The translations under genes were made by a program, and so were the position numbers. From Comamonas sp. KCTC 72670 (GTDB taxonomy: Bacteria; Myxococcota; Myxococcia; Myxococcales; Myxococcaceae), in assembly GCA_014656495.1 (NCBI GenBank), contig BNCN01000002.1:372001-436000 (forward strand): 64,000 nt of DNA. The letters are read 5' to 3'. Shown here in pieces: positions 1 through 11,737 of the stretch. Every line of letters starts with the position of its first letter. Positions within the stretch are counted from its first letter, which is position 1. A model generated the notes under the pieces. It was not told the DNA's origin and did no database searches. It worked only from the letters and a program-made list of their open reading frames with translations.

Positions 1-2
1 GC

Positions 3-1325
3 GCGGACACGCTGGTCAGCCAGCCGTTGGATGTCGCGGGCAGCCGCGTGGGCACCTTCGGCCTGCTCTTCCCCGGTGACGTCACGGCGCCTGTGCCGTC
101 CGCGCGCCTGTTGCGCATGCTGGACACGGTGGCCGAGCAGCTCGACACCGTGCTGTGCCTGGTGCACACCGCGTCGGAGAAGCACCAGCTCATCCTCCAG
201 TGCAACCGCCACCTGTCCAACCCCGTGTTCGAGGCGGGCATGGACCTGGCCGTGCTGACGCTGTCCCAGCACGTGCGCCTGCCGGGCTTCCTGCTGCTGT
301 ACCGGGACGCGGTGCAGCCGCACGTGTTGCACTACCGCACGTACCGGAGCGGGCACCTGGAGTTCGAGAGCGGCGAGCAGCCCCACGCGGGCTTGGAGGC
401 CGCCATCCGTCAGCACGGCCCCCGGCTGCTCCAGGGCGAGGAGGCCGCGCTGCGGCCCCTCTTCACCGGCCGCACCACCGAGGCCGTGCTCATCTCCGGC
501 GCCGCGGCGCAGGGGCCGCTGGGGAAGATTGTCGTCTGGAACGACGAGGGCTTCTCCACGTACGCCATGGACCTCATCCGGGTGCTGGCGTCCACGCTGA
601 GCCAGCGCTTGCAGGACTACCACCGCGAGCGCATCCACCTGTCGCAGTTCTTCCCCAACGCCGTCATCGACGCGCTGCTGCAGGACCCCGCCTATGCCCA
701 GCACCTGCGGGCGCAGGACCAGGAGGTCGGCATCCTCTTCGCGGACATCAACGGCTTCACCCGCATCTGCGAGCAGGGCTTCGACAGCCCGCGCAGCATC
801 GGCCGCTTCGTGGACGAGTGGAGCCAGCGCGCCGTGGGCTGCATCTGGGAGCACGGCGGCGTGTTCGACAAGATGGTCGGTGACTGCGTCATCGGCCTCT
901 TCGGGCCGCCGTTCTTCAAGAACTCGCTCCAGGCGCGCGCGCGGGACGCGGTGCGCGCCGCGCGGGACATCCAGGCCTTCACCGCGTCATTGGGCGCGCG
1001 CGAGGAGGTGGCCGCGCTGTGCGAGCGCGTGAAGCTGCCCGGCCTGGGCGTGGCCGTGGGCGTCAACCTGGCCCACGCGAACTGCGGCCTCTTCGGTCCC
1101 AACCGCCAGTACACGGCCTTCTCCAGCGGCATGAACCAGACGGCCCGCCTCCAGTCACTGGCGGGCTTCCGGGAGACGCTGGTGATGGACAGCGTCCACG
1201 ACACGTTGAAGGGCTCGGACGAGCCCTTCTTCCGAGGCCTGCGCTTCGGGCCCCTGACGGAGACGCACGTGAAGAACGTGGCGCAGCCGCTGCGCCACTA
1301 CCGGCTGGAGCCGTTCACGCCTTGA
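3..1325 (+). CDS. GAF-type sensor / class III adenylate-guanylate cyclase, 5' end cut by window
   Basis: The reading frame is open from the window edge (no start visible), so only the C-terminal ~440 residues are present. The first half looks like a GAF-type sensory domain. After a linker with YHRERIHLSQFFP comes a class III nucleotide cyclase domain: FADINGFT carries the first metal-binding Asp, and FDKMVGDCVIGLFG carries the second metal Asp. The YTAFSSGMNQTARLQ stretch corresponds to the late catalytic segment, where the usual GDTVN is degenerate. Myxobacteria have many such cyclases, which make cAMP in signalling. The stop overlaps the end of the convergent gene at 1315-1698 by 11 bp. Family is confident; substrate and signal are unknown. 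Confidence 0.8.
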   Translation, partial: ADTLVSQPLDVAGSRVGTFGLLFPGDVTAPVPSARLLRMLDTVAEQLDTVLCLVHTASEKHQLILQCNRHLSNPVFEAGMDLAVLTLSQHVRLPGFLLLYRDAVQPHVLHYRTYRSGHLEFESGEQPHAGLEAAIRQHGPRLLQGEEAALRPLFTGRTTEAVLISGAAAQGPLGKIVVWNDEGFSTYAMDLIRVLASTLSQRLQDYHRERIHLSQFFPNAVIDALLQDPAYAQHLRAQDQEVGILFADINGFTRICEQGFDSPRSIGRFVDEWSQRAVGCIWEHGGVFDKMVGDCVIGLFGPPFFKNSLQARARDAVRAARDIQAFTASLGAREEVAALCERVKLPGLGVAVGVNLAHANCGLFGPNRQYTAFSSGMNQTARLQSLAGFRETLVMDSVHDTLKGSDEPFFRGLRFGPLTETHVKNVAQPLRHYRLEPFTP

Positions 1326-1698
1326 GCGGTGGCCCCGCGTAGCGCCGTGAGAAGTGGATCCAACGGCGCTCGTCCACCTCCACCTGCCACTCGGAGTTGG
1401 GCGTCAGCGGCAGCCGCCGTTTGAGGAAGCTCTCCAGATGGTCCGCGGCCTTCACCGGTGTCAGCCCCGGCGCGCGGAACGCGATGTGGAGGAACACGTC
1501 CAGCGTGGCCGCCACGTCCACGGAGGCGCAGATGCGCAGCGACCCCACGCGGCGCTGATAGAGCGTGTTCTGCCCGGGCCATGCCGCCGGGTCCGTGCTG
1601 GTCCTTGTCAGTGACAGCCAGTTGTACGGCTTGAGAACGAAGTCGAGCAGCTCGTTGCTCGCCTCATCCACCGTTGCGTGCTCCTGGATGGAAAGCAT
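1315..1698 (-). CDS. Conserved hypothetical protein, 127 aa
   Basis: I do not recognise a family. I chose ATG at 1698 because GGAGGTG lies just upstream at normal spacing; a longer frame to 1767 has no such site. The protein has no signal peptide or membrane segment. It looks like a small cytosolic alpha/beta protein with a Trp/Arg-rich C-terminus (ERRWIHFSRRY). Its last codons overlap the 3' end of the convergent cyclase gene. Confidence 0.55.
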   Translation of the reverse strand: MLSIQEHATVDEASNELLDFVLKPYNWLSLTRTSTDPAAWPGQNTLYQRRVGSLRICASVDVAATLDVFLHIAFRAPGLTPVKAADHLESFLKRRLPLTPNSEWQVEVDERRWIHFSRRYAGPPLKA

Positions 1699-2071
1699 CG
1701 CCCACCTCCCCGGGGAAGCCGATGGAAAGAATGTGCCCATGGCCATGTCGCGTGCAAGGGGCACCACCCGTAATCGTCAGGGCCGTCCGCTACCGACACG
1801 ACGCGCCGCATGGGGTGTACCGCTGGACCCTGACAGCTGCGAACCCTCGCGTCATGCCGAGAGCTTGTGCGTCACGCACGAGAAAAGCGACTCCGCGCGG
1901 GAACGCACGCAGGGTCCGTGGTGTGGCGACCGTGCGAGCAGGGGCCACCCCCACTCGCGACAGTGGACTCGTACCTCGGGCTCGTTCGAACGGAAGGCTC
2001 GGGCCCTCGTGTGAGTGCCCGCCTCGCGGACGCACGTTAACGGACGCGTGCGCGCGGGACGGAAGGCGAAA
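1699..2071. other. Intergenic region, no gene supported
   Basis: About 370 bases between two minus-strand genes. Several short frames are open on both strands, but none has a convincing ribosome-binding site or the strong G/C third-position bias of the neighbours. I see no clear repeat or hairpin. The promoter of the 1315-1698 gene should lie in the left part. Confidence 0.4.
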
Positions 2072-3151
<1,080 letters not shown>

Positions 3152-3319
3152 GACCAGGATGCGAGATAACACACCCCGCCCGAACGCACCTGGGCACCAG
3201 GGCCTGCGTGGACATTGACCCTGCCCTGGAGGGTGGTCCCGGGCGCGCGCCTGGGGGCCGGGCAGGCGGGCTCCCGGGCCCCGGGCGGAAGCAGGCGGCC
3301 ATGCCTACCTTGGCCCCTC

Positions 3320-4810
3320 ATGGGGACGGCCATCCATCAGGAGGAATTTCTTCCAGAGGACCACGCGCGCTTCTCCCAACGACTCGTGGAGAGCCTGGAG
3401 GCGCTGCGCGCGTTGCTGTCGCGGCCAGGCTTCGGCGCGGGCCGCCCCACCGTGGGGGCCGAGCTGGAGGTGTACCTGGTGGACGCGCTGGGCTTCCCGC
3501 TGCCCGTGAACCGTCAGGTGCTGGCGCGGACCGAGGACCCCCGCGTGACGCTGGAGCTGGACGCCTTCAACATGGAGGTGAACCTGCGGCCGGGGCCCCT
3601 CGCGGGCAGGCCCTTCACGGCCCTGCGGAAGGAAATCGAGAGCGCGCTGGCGGCGGTGCGCAAGGGCGCCGCGACGCAAGGGGCGCGCGTGGCCGTCATC
3701 GGCATCCTCCCCACGTTGCGCGAGGCGGACCTGGGCAGCGGCGCGCTCACGGCCGAGCCCCGCTACCGGGCCATGTCGAACGCGATTCGACAGCGGCGGG
3801 CCGCGCCGTTCCAGGTGGCCATCCGGGGCGAGGAGGAGGCGCTGAACCTCACCTGGAACGACGTGACGCTGGAGGGCGCGAACACGTCGCTCCAGTACCA
3901 CCTGCGCGTGACGCCCGGAGACTTCGCGCGCATGTACAACGCGGCGCAGCTCGCCACCGCGCCGGTGCTGGCGGTGGCGGGCAACTCGCCGCTCTTCCTG
4001 GGCCGGAAGCTGTGGGACGAGACGCGGGTGGCCCTGTTCCGGCAGGCGGTGGATGACCGGGGCGAGCCCGGTGAGGGCGGCTTCCAGCCGCATGCGCGGG
4101 TGTCCTTCGGCCACGGTTGGGTGCGCGAGAGCGCCTACGAGCTCTTCGCCGAGTCCGTGGCGCTGCATCCGCCCATGTTGCCGGTGACAGGGGACGAGTC
4201 GCCGCGCGAGCGCGTGGCGGCGGGCGAGGTGCCGGGGTTGGAGGAGCTGCGTCTGCACCAGGGCACGGTGTGGACCTGGAACCGCGCCATCTACGATCCG
4301 AAGGAGGGCGGCCACCTCCGCATCGAGTTCCGCGCGCTGCCCGCGGGGCCCACGGCGGTGGACATGGCGGCCAACGGCGCGTTCCTGCTGGGACTCACGT
4401 TGGCCTTCGCGGAGCGCGTGGACGCCTTGCTCCCGGCGCTGCCCTTCCTCCATGCCTACGGCAACTTCATCCGCGCGGCGCGTCAGGGGCTGGACGCGGA
4501 GATGTTGTGGCCCGCCGACGCGGCGCCAAGCCCTAAGCCCGTTCGGGTGACGGAGCTGGTGTCGCGGCTGCTCCCCGAGGCCCGGCGAGGATTGGTGGAC
4601 GCGGGCGTGGACGCGGAGGAGGCGGATTCGTTGTTGGGCATCATCGAGCAGCGCGTCGCGGCGCGGCAGACCGGCGCGGTCTGGCAGCGGCGGATGTTGG
4701 CCCGGTTGGAGGCGCAGATGCCCCGGCAGGACGCGCTGGCGGCGATGCTGGAGCGCTACCTCCACCACGCGGAGTCGGGCGAGCCCGTGCATCGGTGGCC
4801 CGTCGATTGA
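3320..4810 (+). CDS. Glutamate-cysteine ligase family 2 (GCS2)-like carboxylate-amine ligase
   Basis: The protein has the GCS2 fold markers: GAELEVYLVD near residue 40 (the E-x-E metal/ATP motif), ELDAFNMEVN, and an HLRIEFRALPAGPT segment that aligns with the C-terminal arginine/glutamate region of the family. Such enzymes join glutamate to an amine or cysteine using ATP. ATG at 3320 is favoured because the frame upstream to 3215 is Gly/Arg-rich non-coding-like sequence. Length is about 496 aa, longer than YbdK (about 370). The exact substrate, and any role in glutathione or another thiol, cannot be told from sequence. Confidence 0.75.
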   Translation: MGTAIHQEEFLPEDHARFSQRLVESLEALRALLSRPGFGAGRPTVGAELEVYLVDALGFPLPVNRQVLARTEDPRVTLELDAFNMEVNLRPGPLAGRPFTALRKEIESALAAVRKGAATQGARVAVIGILPTLREADLGSGALTAEPRYRAMSNAIRQRRAAPFQVAIRGEEEALNLTWNDVTLEGANTSLQYHLRVTPGDFARMYNAAQLATAPVLAVAGNSPLFLGRKLWDETRVALFRQAVDDRGEPGEGGFQPHARVSFGHGWVRESAYELFAESVALHPPMLPVTGDESPRERVAAGEVPGLEELRLHQGTVWTWNRAIYDPKEGGHLRIEFRALPAGPTAVDMAANGAFLLGLTLAFAERVDALLPALPFLHAYGNFIRAARQGLDAEMLWPADAAPSPKPVRVTELVSRLLPEARRGLVDAGVDAEEADSLLGIIEQRVAARQTGAVWQRRMLARLEAQMPRQDALAAMLERYLHHAESGEPVHRWPVD

Positions 4811-4908
4811 TGGGCGCCGGAGCGGGCCGGCTCGAAAAAGCGCGGGCCGCATGAATATCCGGACGTCTCCTGCGTCGCGGAGCAAACGGCTTGCCTCCGG
4901 GTGACTCC

Positions 4909-6327
4909 ATGCGACGCCTCCTCCTCGCCTCCTTGTTGGCCTTGTGCGCGTGTTCCACCACCCGCGGCCGGGCGGACGCCCTGGCGCAGGAGGGGCGTTA
5001 CGTGGAGGCCGCCTCCCTCTACGACGACCTCGTCCGTCAGAATCCGCGGGAGCCGGAGCTGCTCCAGATGCGGGAGCGCGTGCGTTCGCAGGCGCTGCTG
5101 CAAGGGCTGGAGGCCGCGCGAGCGGCGCGTCAGGAGGGGCGGGATGACGACGCGGAGGCGGGATTGCTGCGCGTCCTCGGCCACCGGGCCGCGTGGGGGA
5201 CCAAGCTCAGCGCGGGGATGGAGCGCTTGCTGCGCGATGCGCTGGAGAGCACCCAGCGTCACCTCGAACGCCGGGTCGGTGTGCCCGCCCAGCAGGGACA
5301 TGCGCTCACCGCGGAGCGGGCGCTGCGGCGCAGCCAGGGGCTGCTGGCGCATCCAGCGCTGGCGAGCCTCGCCGTCGACATGGAGGCGCGGGTGCAGGCG
5401 AGCGGGAAGGCGTCCTGTCAGCGGCTCAAGGACCTGCGCTCGGACGACCGTCCTCACTGGGGCGAGCTGGTCTTTCGCTACTGCGACCACTGGGGGGTGC
5501 CCGCTCCCCGGCCCGCCGACGTGCCCGGGGTTTTCGGGGCCATCGCGTGGGAGGGCTCCGTGGAGGGCTTGGATGCCGCGCGACAAGCGCAGCTCGAGGC
5601 CCGGCTGATCCAGGTCTTCGAGTCCTCGCCCTGGTACGCGGCGGATGCCAGCGCGCGGCCCGTGTTCGCCCTGGGCGGTCGCTTCGTCACCGAGCAGGCG
5701 TCCCGCAGCGTCGAGCGGACCGCGTCGTGGACGGAGCGCGTCCCCTACACGGAGGAGGAGACGCGCACGGAGTTCGTCACGGAGGTCCAGGTTGCCTGGG
5801 AAGACGTCATCGACTGGGATGGCACCCGCCGGTCGGAGCTGGTGACGAAGCACGTCCCGACGACGCGGACCTACACGGTCCCCGTCACCGGTCATCGCCA
5901 CGTCGCTCGGACGTTCGAGTTCCCGGCGCTGCGGTTGTCGCAGGCGCACCGCGTCGTGGTGTCATCGTCGTCGGTGTTGGATGCGCGTCGCGAGCCCTTC
6001 ACCGTGACGATTCAGGACCAGCTCCACGAGTCTGGCTACGCGCATGACGTCACGTTCGGAGATGCGAACGTGTCTCCGGAGCGCCCGGACTTCACCTCCG
6101 CCGAGGCCTGGCTGGACACGAAGGTCGCGGCCCTGGAGACGACCTTCTCCGAGCGGCTCGTCGCGTACTGGCTCGAGTCCTACTGTTCCTCGCCTTCACT
6201 CACCTTGGATGAGGCCGCGCGGTGCGTGCGCGCGGGCGGCGCGACACCCGCGCAAGCCGTCCGGGTCCTCGCGGACATCCTTGGCGCGGATGCGACCCAT
6301 GTCCCCGCGCTCTTCGCCTCGCCATGA
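4909..6327 (+). CDS. Outer-envelope lipoprotein of unknown function, 472 aa
   Basis: Begins with a lipoprotein signal (MRRLLLASLLALCAC), with Cys at the LALC/LCAC box. ATG at 4909 places that signal at the N-terminus. Residues about 20-110 look like TPR-type helices (EGRYVEAASLYDDLVRQNPREPELLQ). The C-terminal half is beta-rich with repeated Thr/Glu/Val strands (YTEEETRTEFVTEVQV). Transcribed alone. I know no named homologue; a TPR-containing envelope protein is the safest description. Confidence 0.7.
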   Translation: MRRLLLASLLALCACSTTRGRADALAQEGRYVEAASLYDDLVRQNPREPELLQMRERVRSQALLQGLEAARAARQEGRDDDAEAGLLRVLGHRAAWGTKLSAGMERLLRDALESTQRHLERRVGVPAQQGHALTAERALRRSQGLLAHPALASLAVDMEARVQASGKASCQRLKDLRSDDRPHWGELVFRYCDHWGVPAPRPADVPGVFGAIAWEGSVEGLDAARQAQLEARLIQVFESSPWYAADASARPVFALGGRFVTEQASRSVERTASWTERVPYTEEETRTEFVTEVQVAWEDVIDWDGTRRSELVTKHVPTTRTYTVPVTGHRHVARTFEFPALRLSQAHRVVVSSSSVLDARREPFTVTIQDQLHESGYAHDVTFGDANVSPERPDFTSAEAWLDTKVAALETTFSERLVAYWLESYCSSPSLTLDEAARCVRAGGATPAQAVRVLADILGADATHVPALFASP

Positions 6328-6476
6328 CGCGGTGTGTGGCTTCGCGAAGTCCACTCGGCGGGTAGCATTTATGACGGTCCAGATTGTTATGGTGCTCTGA
6401 CCTGGAATACCCGTGAGCGCGGACTGTAAAACCAGTCAACCCCGCGCTGGTAGGTGGCTTCCACCCAGAGGACCGT

Positions 6477-7295
6477 ATGCATCCGACCGACGTCCGCTGC
6501 CGTAGTCCCCGTAGGACCCTTGCGATGTGGATGGCTTCTTCGCTCGTGCTCGCCGCGTGCGGAGGACTGGAGGCGGAGCCGCTCGAGGACGCCGAGTCCC
6601 CGGCCGTGACGTCCCAGGCCGTGGTGTCGCCGCCCACGGAGGAGGCGGACCGGCGCATCATCGTCTATCAGACGACCTCGCTTCAGCTCATGCGCGTGGA
6701 CAAGAAGGGCACTTCGCACCTGGTGGCGCAGCGCACCGGCGCGCCCGAGGTGTCTCGGGACGAGAAGCGCGTCGTGTACGCGAAGCTGCCGGACGCGTAT
6801 GTCGCGGGCGACGCGGTGCGGAGCTCGGAGCTCTACGTGCTCAACGTGAACTCGGGCAAGTCGGACCGGGTGACGCAGGGCTTCGATGACGGCGAGCCGC
6901 TGTGGTCGCCGGATGGGCGCGTCGTGCTGTTCCAGTCCACGCGCCGCTCGGGCGTGCCCGCGCTGTGGCGCGTGAAGGAGAACGGCAAGGACCTGGTGCA
7001 GGTGACGAACAAGGGTGGGGCGACGCAGATGAGCTCGGCGTACATCCCCAACCCGGAGCGGGGCGGCACGGTGGAGTGGGACGCCGACCGCCGCATCATC
7101 GTCTACACGACGACCAGCCTGCGGGCGGGCGAGGACGGCGAGGTTCGCGTCATCGCCTTCGACCGGAACTACGACGTGGCGTCCGCCTCCAGCCTGGGGC
7201 AGGGCTTCGCGCCGCGGTGGACCGAGCGCGGCACCGTCGTCTACTCGCGCAACGAGGGTGGCCGCGTCGTCACCGTCGAAGCGCGGGTGGACTGA
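6477..7295 (+). CDS. TolB-like beta-propeller lipoprotein
   Basis: ATG at 6477 has AGAGGA six to seven bases upstream. The signal peptide ends in a lipobox (SLVLAACGG). The mature part carries PD40/WD40-like propeller blades: PEVSRDEKRVVYA, GEPLWSPDGRVVLFQSTR, RIIVYTTTS and FAPRWTERGTVVYSR. Two copies of a DRRIIVYxTTSL element bracket the propeller. Similar proteins bind envelope partners; here there is no tol-pal neighbour. The upstream region 6328-6476 is comparatively AT-rich and probably contains the promoter. A hairpin at 7307-7340 follows. Confidence 0.75.
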   Translation: MHPTDVRCRSPRRTLAMWMASSLVLAACGGLEAEPLEDAESPAVTSQAVVSPPTEEADRRIIVYQTTSLQLMRVDKKGTSHLVAQRTGAPEVSRDEKRVVYAKLPDAYVAGDAVRSSELYVLNVNSGKSDRVTQGFDDGEPLWSPDGRVVLFQSTRRSGVPALWRVKENGKDLVQVTNKGGATQMSSAYIPNPERGGTVEWDADRRIIVYTTTSLRAGEDGEVRVIAFDRNYDVASASSLGQGFAPRWTERGTVVYSRNEGGRVVTVEARVD

Positions 7296-7306
7296 GATGC
7301 CGTGAG

Positions 7307-7340
7307 CGCGCCCGTGCCGCCTGCATGGCACACGGGCGCG
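7307..7340. terminator. Hairpin between convergent genes
   Basis: A perfect 10-bp inverted repeat (cgcgcccgtg / cacgggcgcg) with a 14-nt loop begins 12 bp after the stop of the plus-strand lipoprotein gene. It lies between it and the convergent LytTR gene. There is no T-tract, so a bidirectional or Rho-assisted terminator is inferred. Confidence 0.55.
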
Positions 7341-7454
7341 TGTGGGGATGCGCGCCGCGCGGGCTCCTGAAGGCGATGCCCCGGGCGGCCGCGCCAGGAG
7401 GCGAGGGCGGCGCGAGGCGTGCCTCGTCGGAGGCCTGGTGCGGCACGCGGCGGC

Positions 7455-8225
7455 TCACCCCTCGTCGTCCGTCCCTCGCCGCAGTCCCAGCATGCGCCGC
7501 AGCTCGCGCGCGGACTGGCGGCTCACCTCCACCGCGTGCCCTCGCAGCGTGCGCGCCAGATAGCCACCCGTGTCCAGCGGCTCCAGCCGCGCGACGTGCG
7601 TGAGGTTGAGCAGCGCGCGCCGGTGGACGCGGTGGAAGTGCTCGGAGGGCAGCTTCTCCACCAGCTCGTTCAGCGTGAAGTCGGTGAGGAAGTCGCCCTG
7701 CGTGGTGAAGAGCGTCACCAGCTCGTCCTCCAGCGCCGCGTGGGAGATGCTCTCCGTGTCCACCAGGACGATGCCCTGCCGCGTGGGGATGGGCAGGCGC
7801 CCCAGGCTCCGGGGCATGGGGTTGGGCGCCTTCGTCGCGTGGCTCGCGGGAGGCACGGCCGCGCCGCGTGAGCGCACGCGCTCCAGGGCCTTCTGGAGCC
7901 GCGCGGGCTCCACGGGCTTGAGCACGTAATCCACCGCGCCATGCTCGAAGGCCTGCACGGCGTGCTCCGCGTGCGCGGTGCAGAGGATGACGCGAGGGCC
8001 CGACTCCGGCATCAGGGCCAGGGCATCCAGGCCGCTGAGCCCCGGCATGTGGATGTCCAGCAGCACCACGTCCACGCCGCCCGCGCGCACCGCGGCGAGC
8101 ACGGCGTCGGCGTCCGCGGCTTCGCCACAGACCTCCGTGTCCGGAATCGCGGTCAGCAGCCGCGACAGTCGCTTGCGCGCGAGCAGCTCATCGTCGGCGA
8201 TGAGCACGCGCAATGGGGAACTCAT
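7455..8225 (-). CDS. LytTR-family response regulator
   Basis: N-terminal receiver domain (residues 1-120): acidic pocket IADDE, phosphoacceptor Asp in DVVLLDIHMPGLSG, and the Lys of VDYVLKPVEP. A Pro/Ala linker follows, then a C-terminal LytTR DNA-binding domain (about 150-250: FLTDFTLNELVEKL, FHRVHRRALLNLTHV). It should be phosphorylated by the kinase encoded just upstream; the two genes overlap by 4 bp (ATGA), so they are translationally coupled. LytTR regulators bind pairs of direct repeats with about 21-bp period, and such a pair occurs at 9510-9541. Confidence 0.92.
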   Translation of the reverse strand: MSSPLRVLIADDELLARKRLSRLLTAIPDTEVCGEAADADAVLAAVRAGGVDVVLLDIHMPGLSGLDALALMPESGPRVILCTAHAEHAVQAFEHGAVDYVLKPVEPARLQKALERVRSRGAAVPPASHATKAPNPMPRSLGRLPIPTRQGIVLVDTESISHAALEDELVTLFTTQGDFLTDFTLNELVEKLPSEHFHRVHRRALLNLTHVARLEPLDTGGYLARTLRGHAVEVSRQSARELRRMLGLRRGTDDEG

Positions 8226-9277
8226 GTGAGGACTCCAGGTTGAGGGCCTGTCCGGGGAAGGGTGACCGTCACGCGGGTGCGCGCGTCATCACTCACGAGC
8301 ACGAGCCGCGCCGCGCCGCCGTAGGCCAGGGCGAGCCGGCGCTCCACGGTGGGCAGGCCCGCGCTGCCTTCTCGGGGGCCTCGAGAGCGGCCGGGGTTCT
8401 CGAGGGTGACCACCACGCCGTCGCCGTGGGAGGCCACGTCCAAGGACAGGTGTCCGCGATGCCCGGCGGCGGGGCCGTGTTTCACGGCGTTCTCCGCCAG
8501 CGGGAGCAGCACCAGCGGTGGGACGGGGACCTCGCCCACGCCGGGAGCGACGTTCATCGAGAGCTGGAAGAGCTCGGGGTCTCTCAGCAGGTGCAGGTCG
8601 AAGAGGGTGCGGAGCAGCTCCAGCTCCTGCGCCAGGGACCAGGTGGCGCTGCGCACGCCCGCGAGCACCGAGCGGAGCATCGTGGACAGGCGCAGCACCG
8701 CGGCCTCCGCCACGGCGCCGTCCTCGCGGCACCACTCCGCGATGGCGTTGAGCGTGTTGAAGAGGAAGTGCGGGTCCAGGTGGCTGCGCAGGGCCAGGAG
8801 CTGCGCCTGCTCGGCCTCCAGCGCGAAGCGCGCGGCGCGGGCGCGCTCCCGGGTGAGGCTCTCCTCGAAGCCGATGTCGCGGCCCAGTCCCCAGCCGCCC
8901 ACCAGGAAGAGCGCGCCGCAGACGGCGAGGTTGGTGGGCTGGGTGAGGAAGGTGGGGCCCAGGTTCAAGAGCTTGGGCACCACGAAGCCGGAGGTGAGCA
9001 CCACGCCGCTGCCCACGGTGGCGTAGAGCAGGAGGCGGATGCCGCCGTGGCTGAGGTCCAGGCCCTCGGGGAAGAGGACGCGGTAGGAGACGGGCGCCAC
9101 CGCGACGAAGAGCAGGCACATCAGGAGGCCCAGCGCGAACGCAGAGGGCGGGTCGCTGAAGCGCACCTGCGCCGCGATCAACGCGACGGAGACGACGAGG
9201 ATGGGCAGGAGCCGCCGGGGCTCCACGAGGGCCCGCAGGGTGGCGCGGACGATGGAGCCCTCGGAGATTTCGAGCAT
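8222..9277 (-). CDS. LytS/YehU-type membrane sensor histidine kinase
   Basis: The N-terminal ~170 residues contain about four hydrophobic segments (for example LLPILVVSVALIAAQV and FALGLLMCLLFVAVAPV). The His_kinase motif is HLDPHFLFNTLNAIAEW, with the phosphoacceptor His. A C-terminal HATPase domain with LLPLAENAVKHG (N box) follows. This is the YehU/LytS class that partners with LytTR regulators. ATG at 9277 is chosen because the frame upstream is low-complexity Ser/Pro that is antisense to nothing meaningful. The small membrane gene at 9309-9431 lies 31 bp upstream and is probably co-transcribed. Confidence 0.9.
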   Translation of the reverse strand: MLEISEGSIVRATLRALVEPRRLLPILVVSVALIAAQVRFSDPPSAFALGLLMCLLFVAVAPVSYRVLFPEGLDLSHGGIRLLLYATVGSGVVLTSGFVVPKLLNLGPTFLTQPTNLAVCGALFLVGGWGLGRDIGFEESLTRERARAARFALEAEQAQLLALRSHLDPHFLFNTLNAIAEWCREDGAVAEAAVLRLSTMLRSVLAGVRSATWSLAQELELLRTLFDLHLLRDPELFQLSMNVAPGVGEVPVPPLVLLPLAENAVKHGPAAGHRGHLSLDVASHGDGVVVTLENPGRSRGPREGSAGLPTVERRLALAYGGAARLVLVSDDARTRVTVTLPRTGPQPGVLT

Positions 9278-9308
9278 GCGCCCGGGGAAGCCTACACCGC
9301 CGGTCGCG

Positions 9309-9431
9309 TCACTGCGCGGGGCGCTCCTCCAGCTCCGTCTCGAAGGCGTCGAGCAGCATGCTACCGGCGAGGACGACGGGGAAGAGGAGGATGGCGGCGA
9401 CGACGAGGACGGGGGAGGGGAGGGCGAACAT
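9309..9431 (-). CDS. Small single-pass membrane protein, 40 aa
   Basis: ATG at 9431 is preceded by AGGAG about 10 bases upstream. The product has a hydrophobic core (VLVVAAILLFPVVLAGSMLL) and a charged tail rich in Glu (ETELEERPAQ). It sits 31 bp upstream of the LytS-type kinase in the same orientation, a position typical of small accessory membrane proteins of two-component systems. Too short for confident homology, but composition, ribosome site and location all support a real gene. Confidence 0.55.
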   Translation of the reverse strand: MFALPSPVLVVAAILLFPVVLAGSMLLDAFETELEERPAQ

Positions 9432-9509
9432 GGCGGGGGGCTCCTGACTCCATGAAGCATGCACTGCCAGTCTGACGTGGCTTCCTGGTTTTCGCTGACG
9501 CCTCCGGCC

Positions 9510-9541
9510 CGAGCGGTCGCTCCCCGACAACGAGCGGTCGC
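9510..9541 (-). promoter_or_regulatory. Putative LytTR-regulator binding site (11-bp direct repeats, 21-bp period)
   Basis: The 11-mer cgagcggtcgc occurs at 9510-9520 and again, identical, at 9531-9541. The start-to-start distance is exactly 21 bp. On the minus strand it reads gcgaccgctcg twice. LytTR regulators such as AgrA and AlgR classes recognise two direct repeats on the same helix face at this spacing. It lies about 80 bp upstream of the small-membrane-protein/lytS/lytTR operon, so autoregulation is inferred. Confidence 0.55.
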
Positions 9542-9546
9542 CGAGG

Positions 9547-11725
<2,179 letters not shown>

Positions 11726-11737
11726 CCGTCCGGCGCG

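Noticed and set aside
3215-3319. N-terminal extension of the GCS2-like protein
   Set aside because: The extra 35 residues are Gly/Pro/Arg-rich, unlike the family N-terminus; ATG at 3320 fits better.
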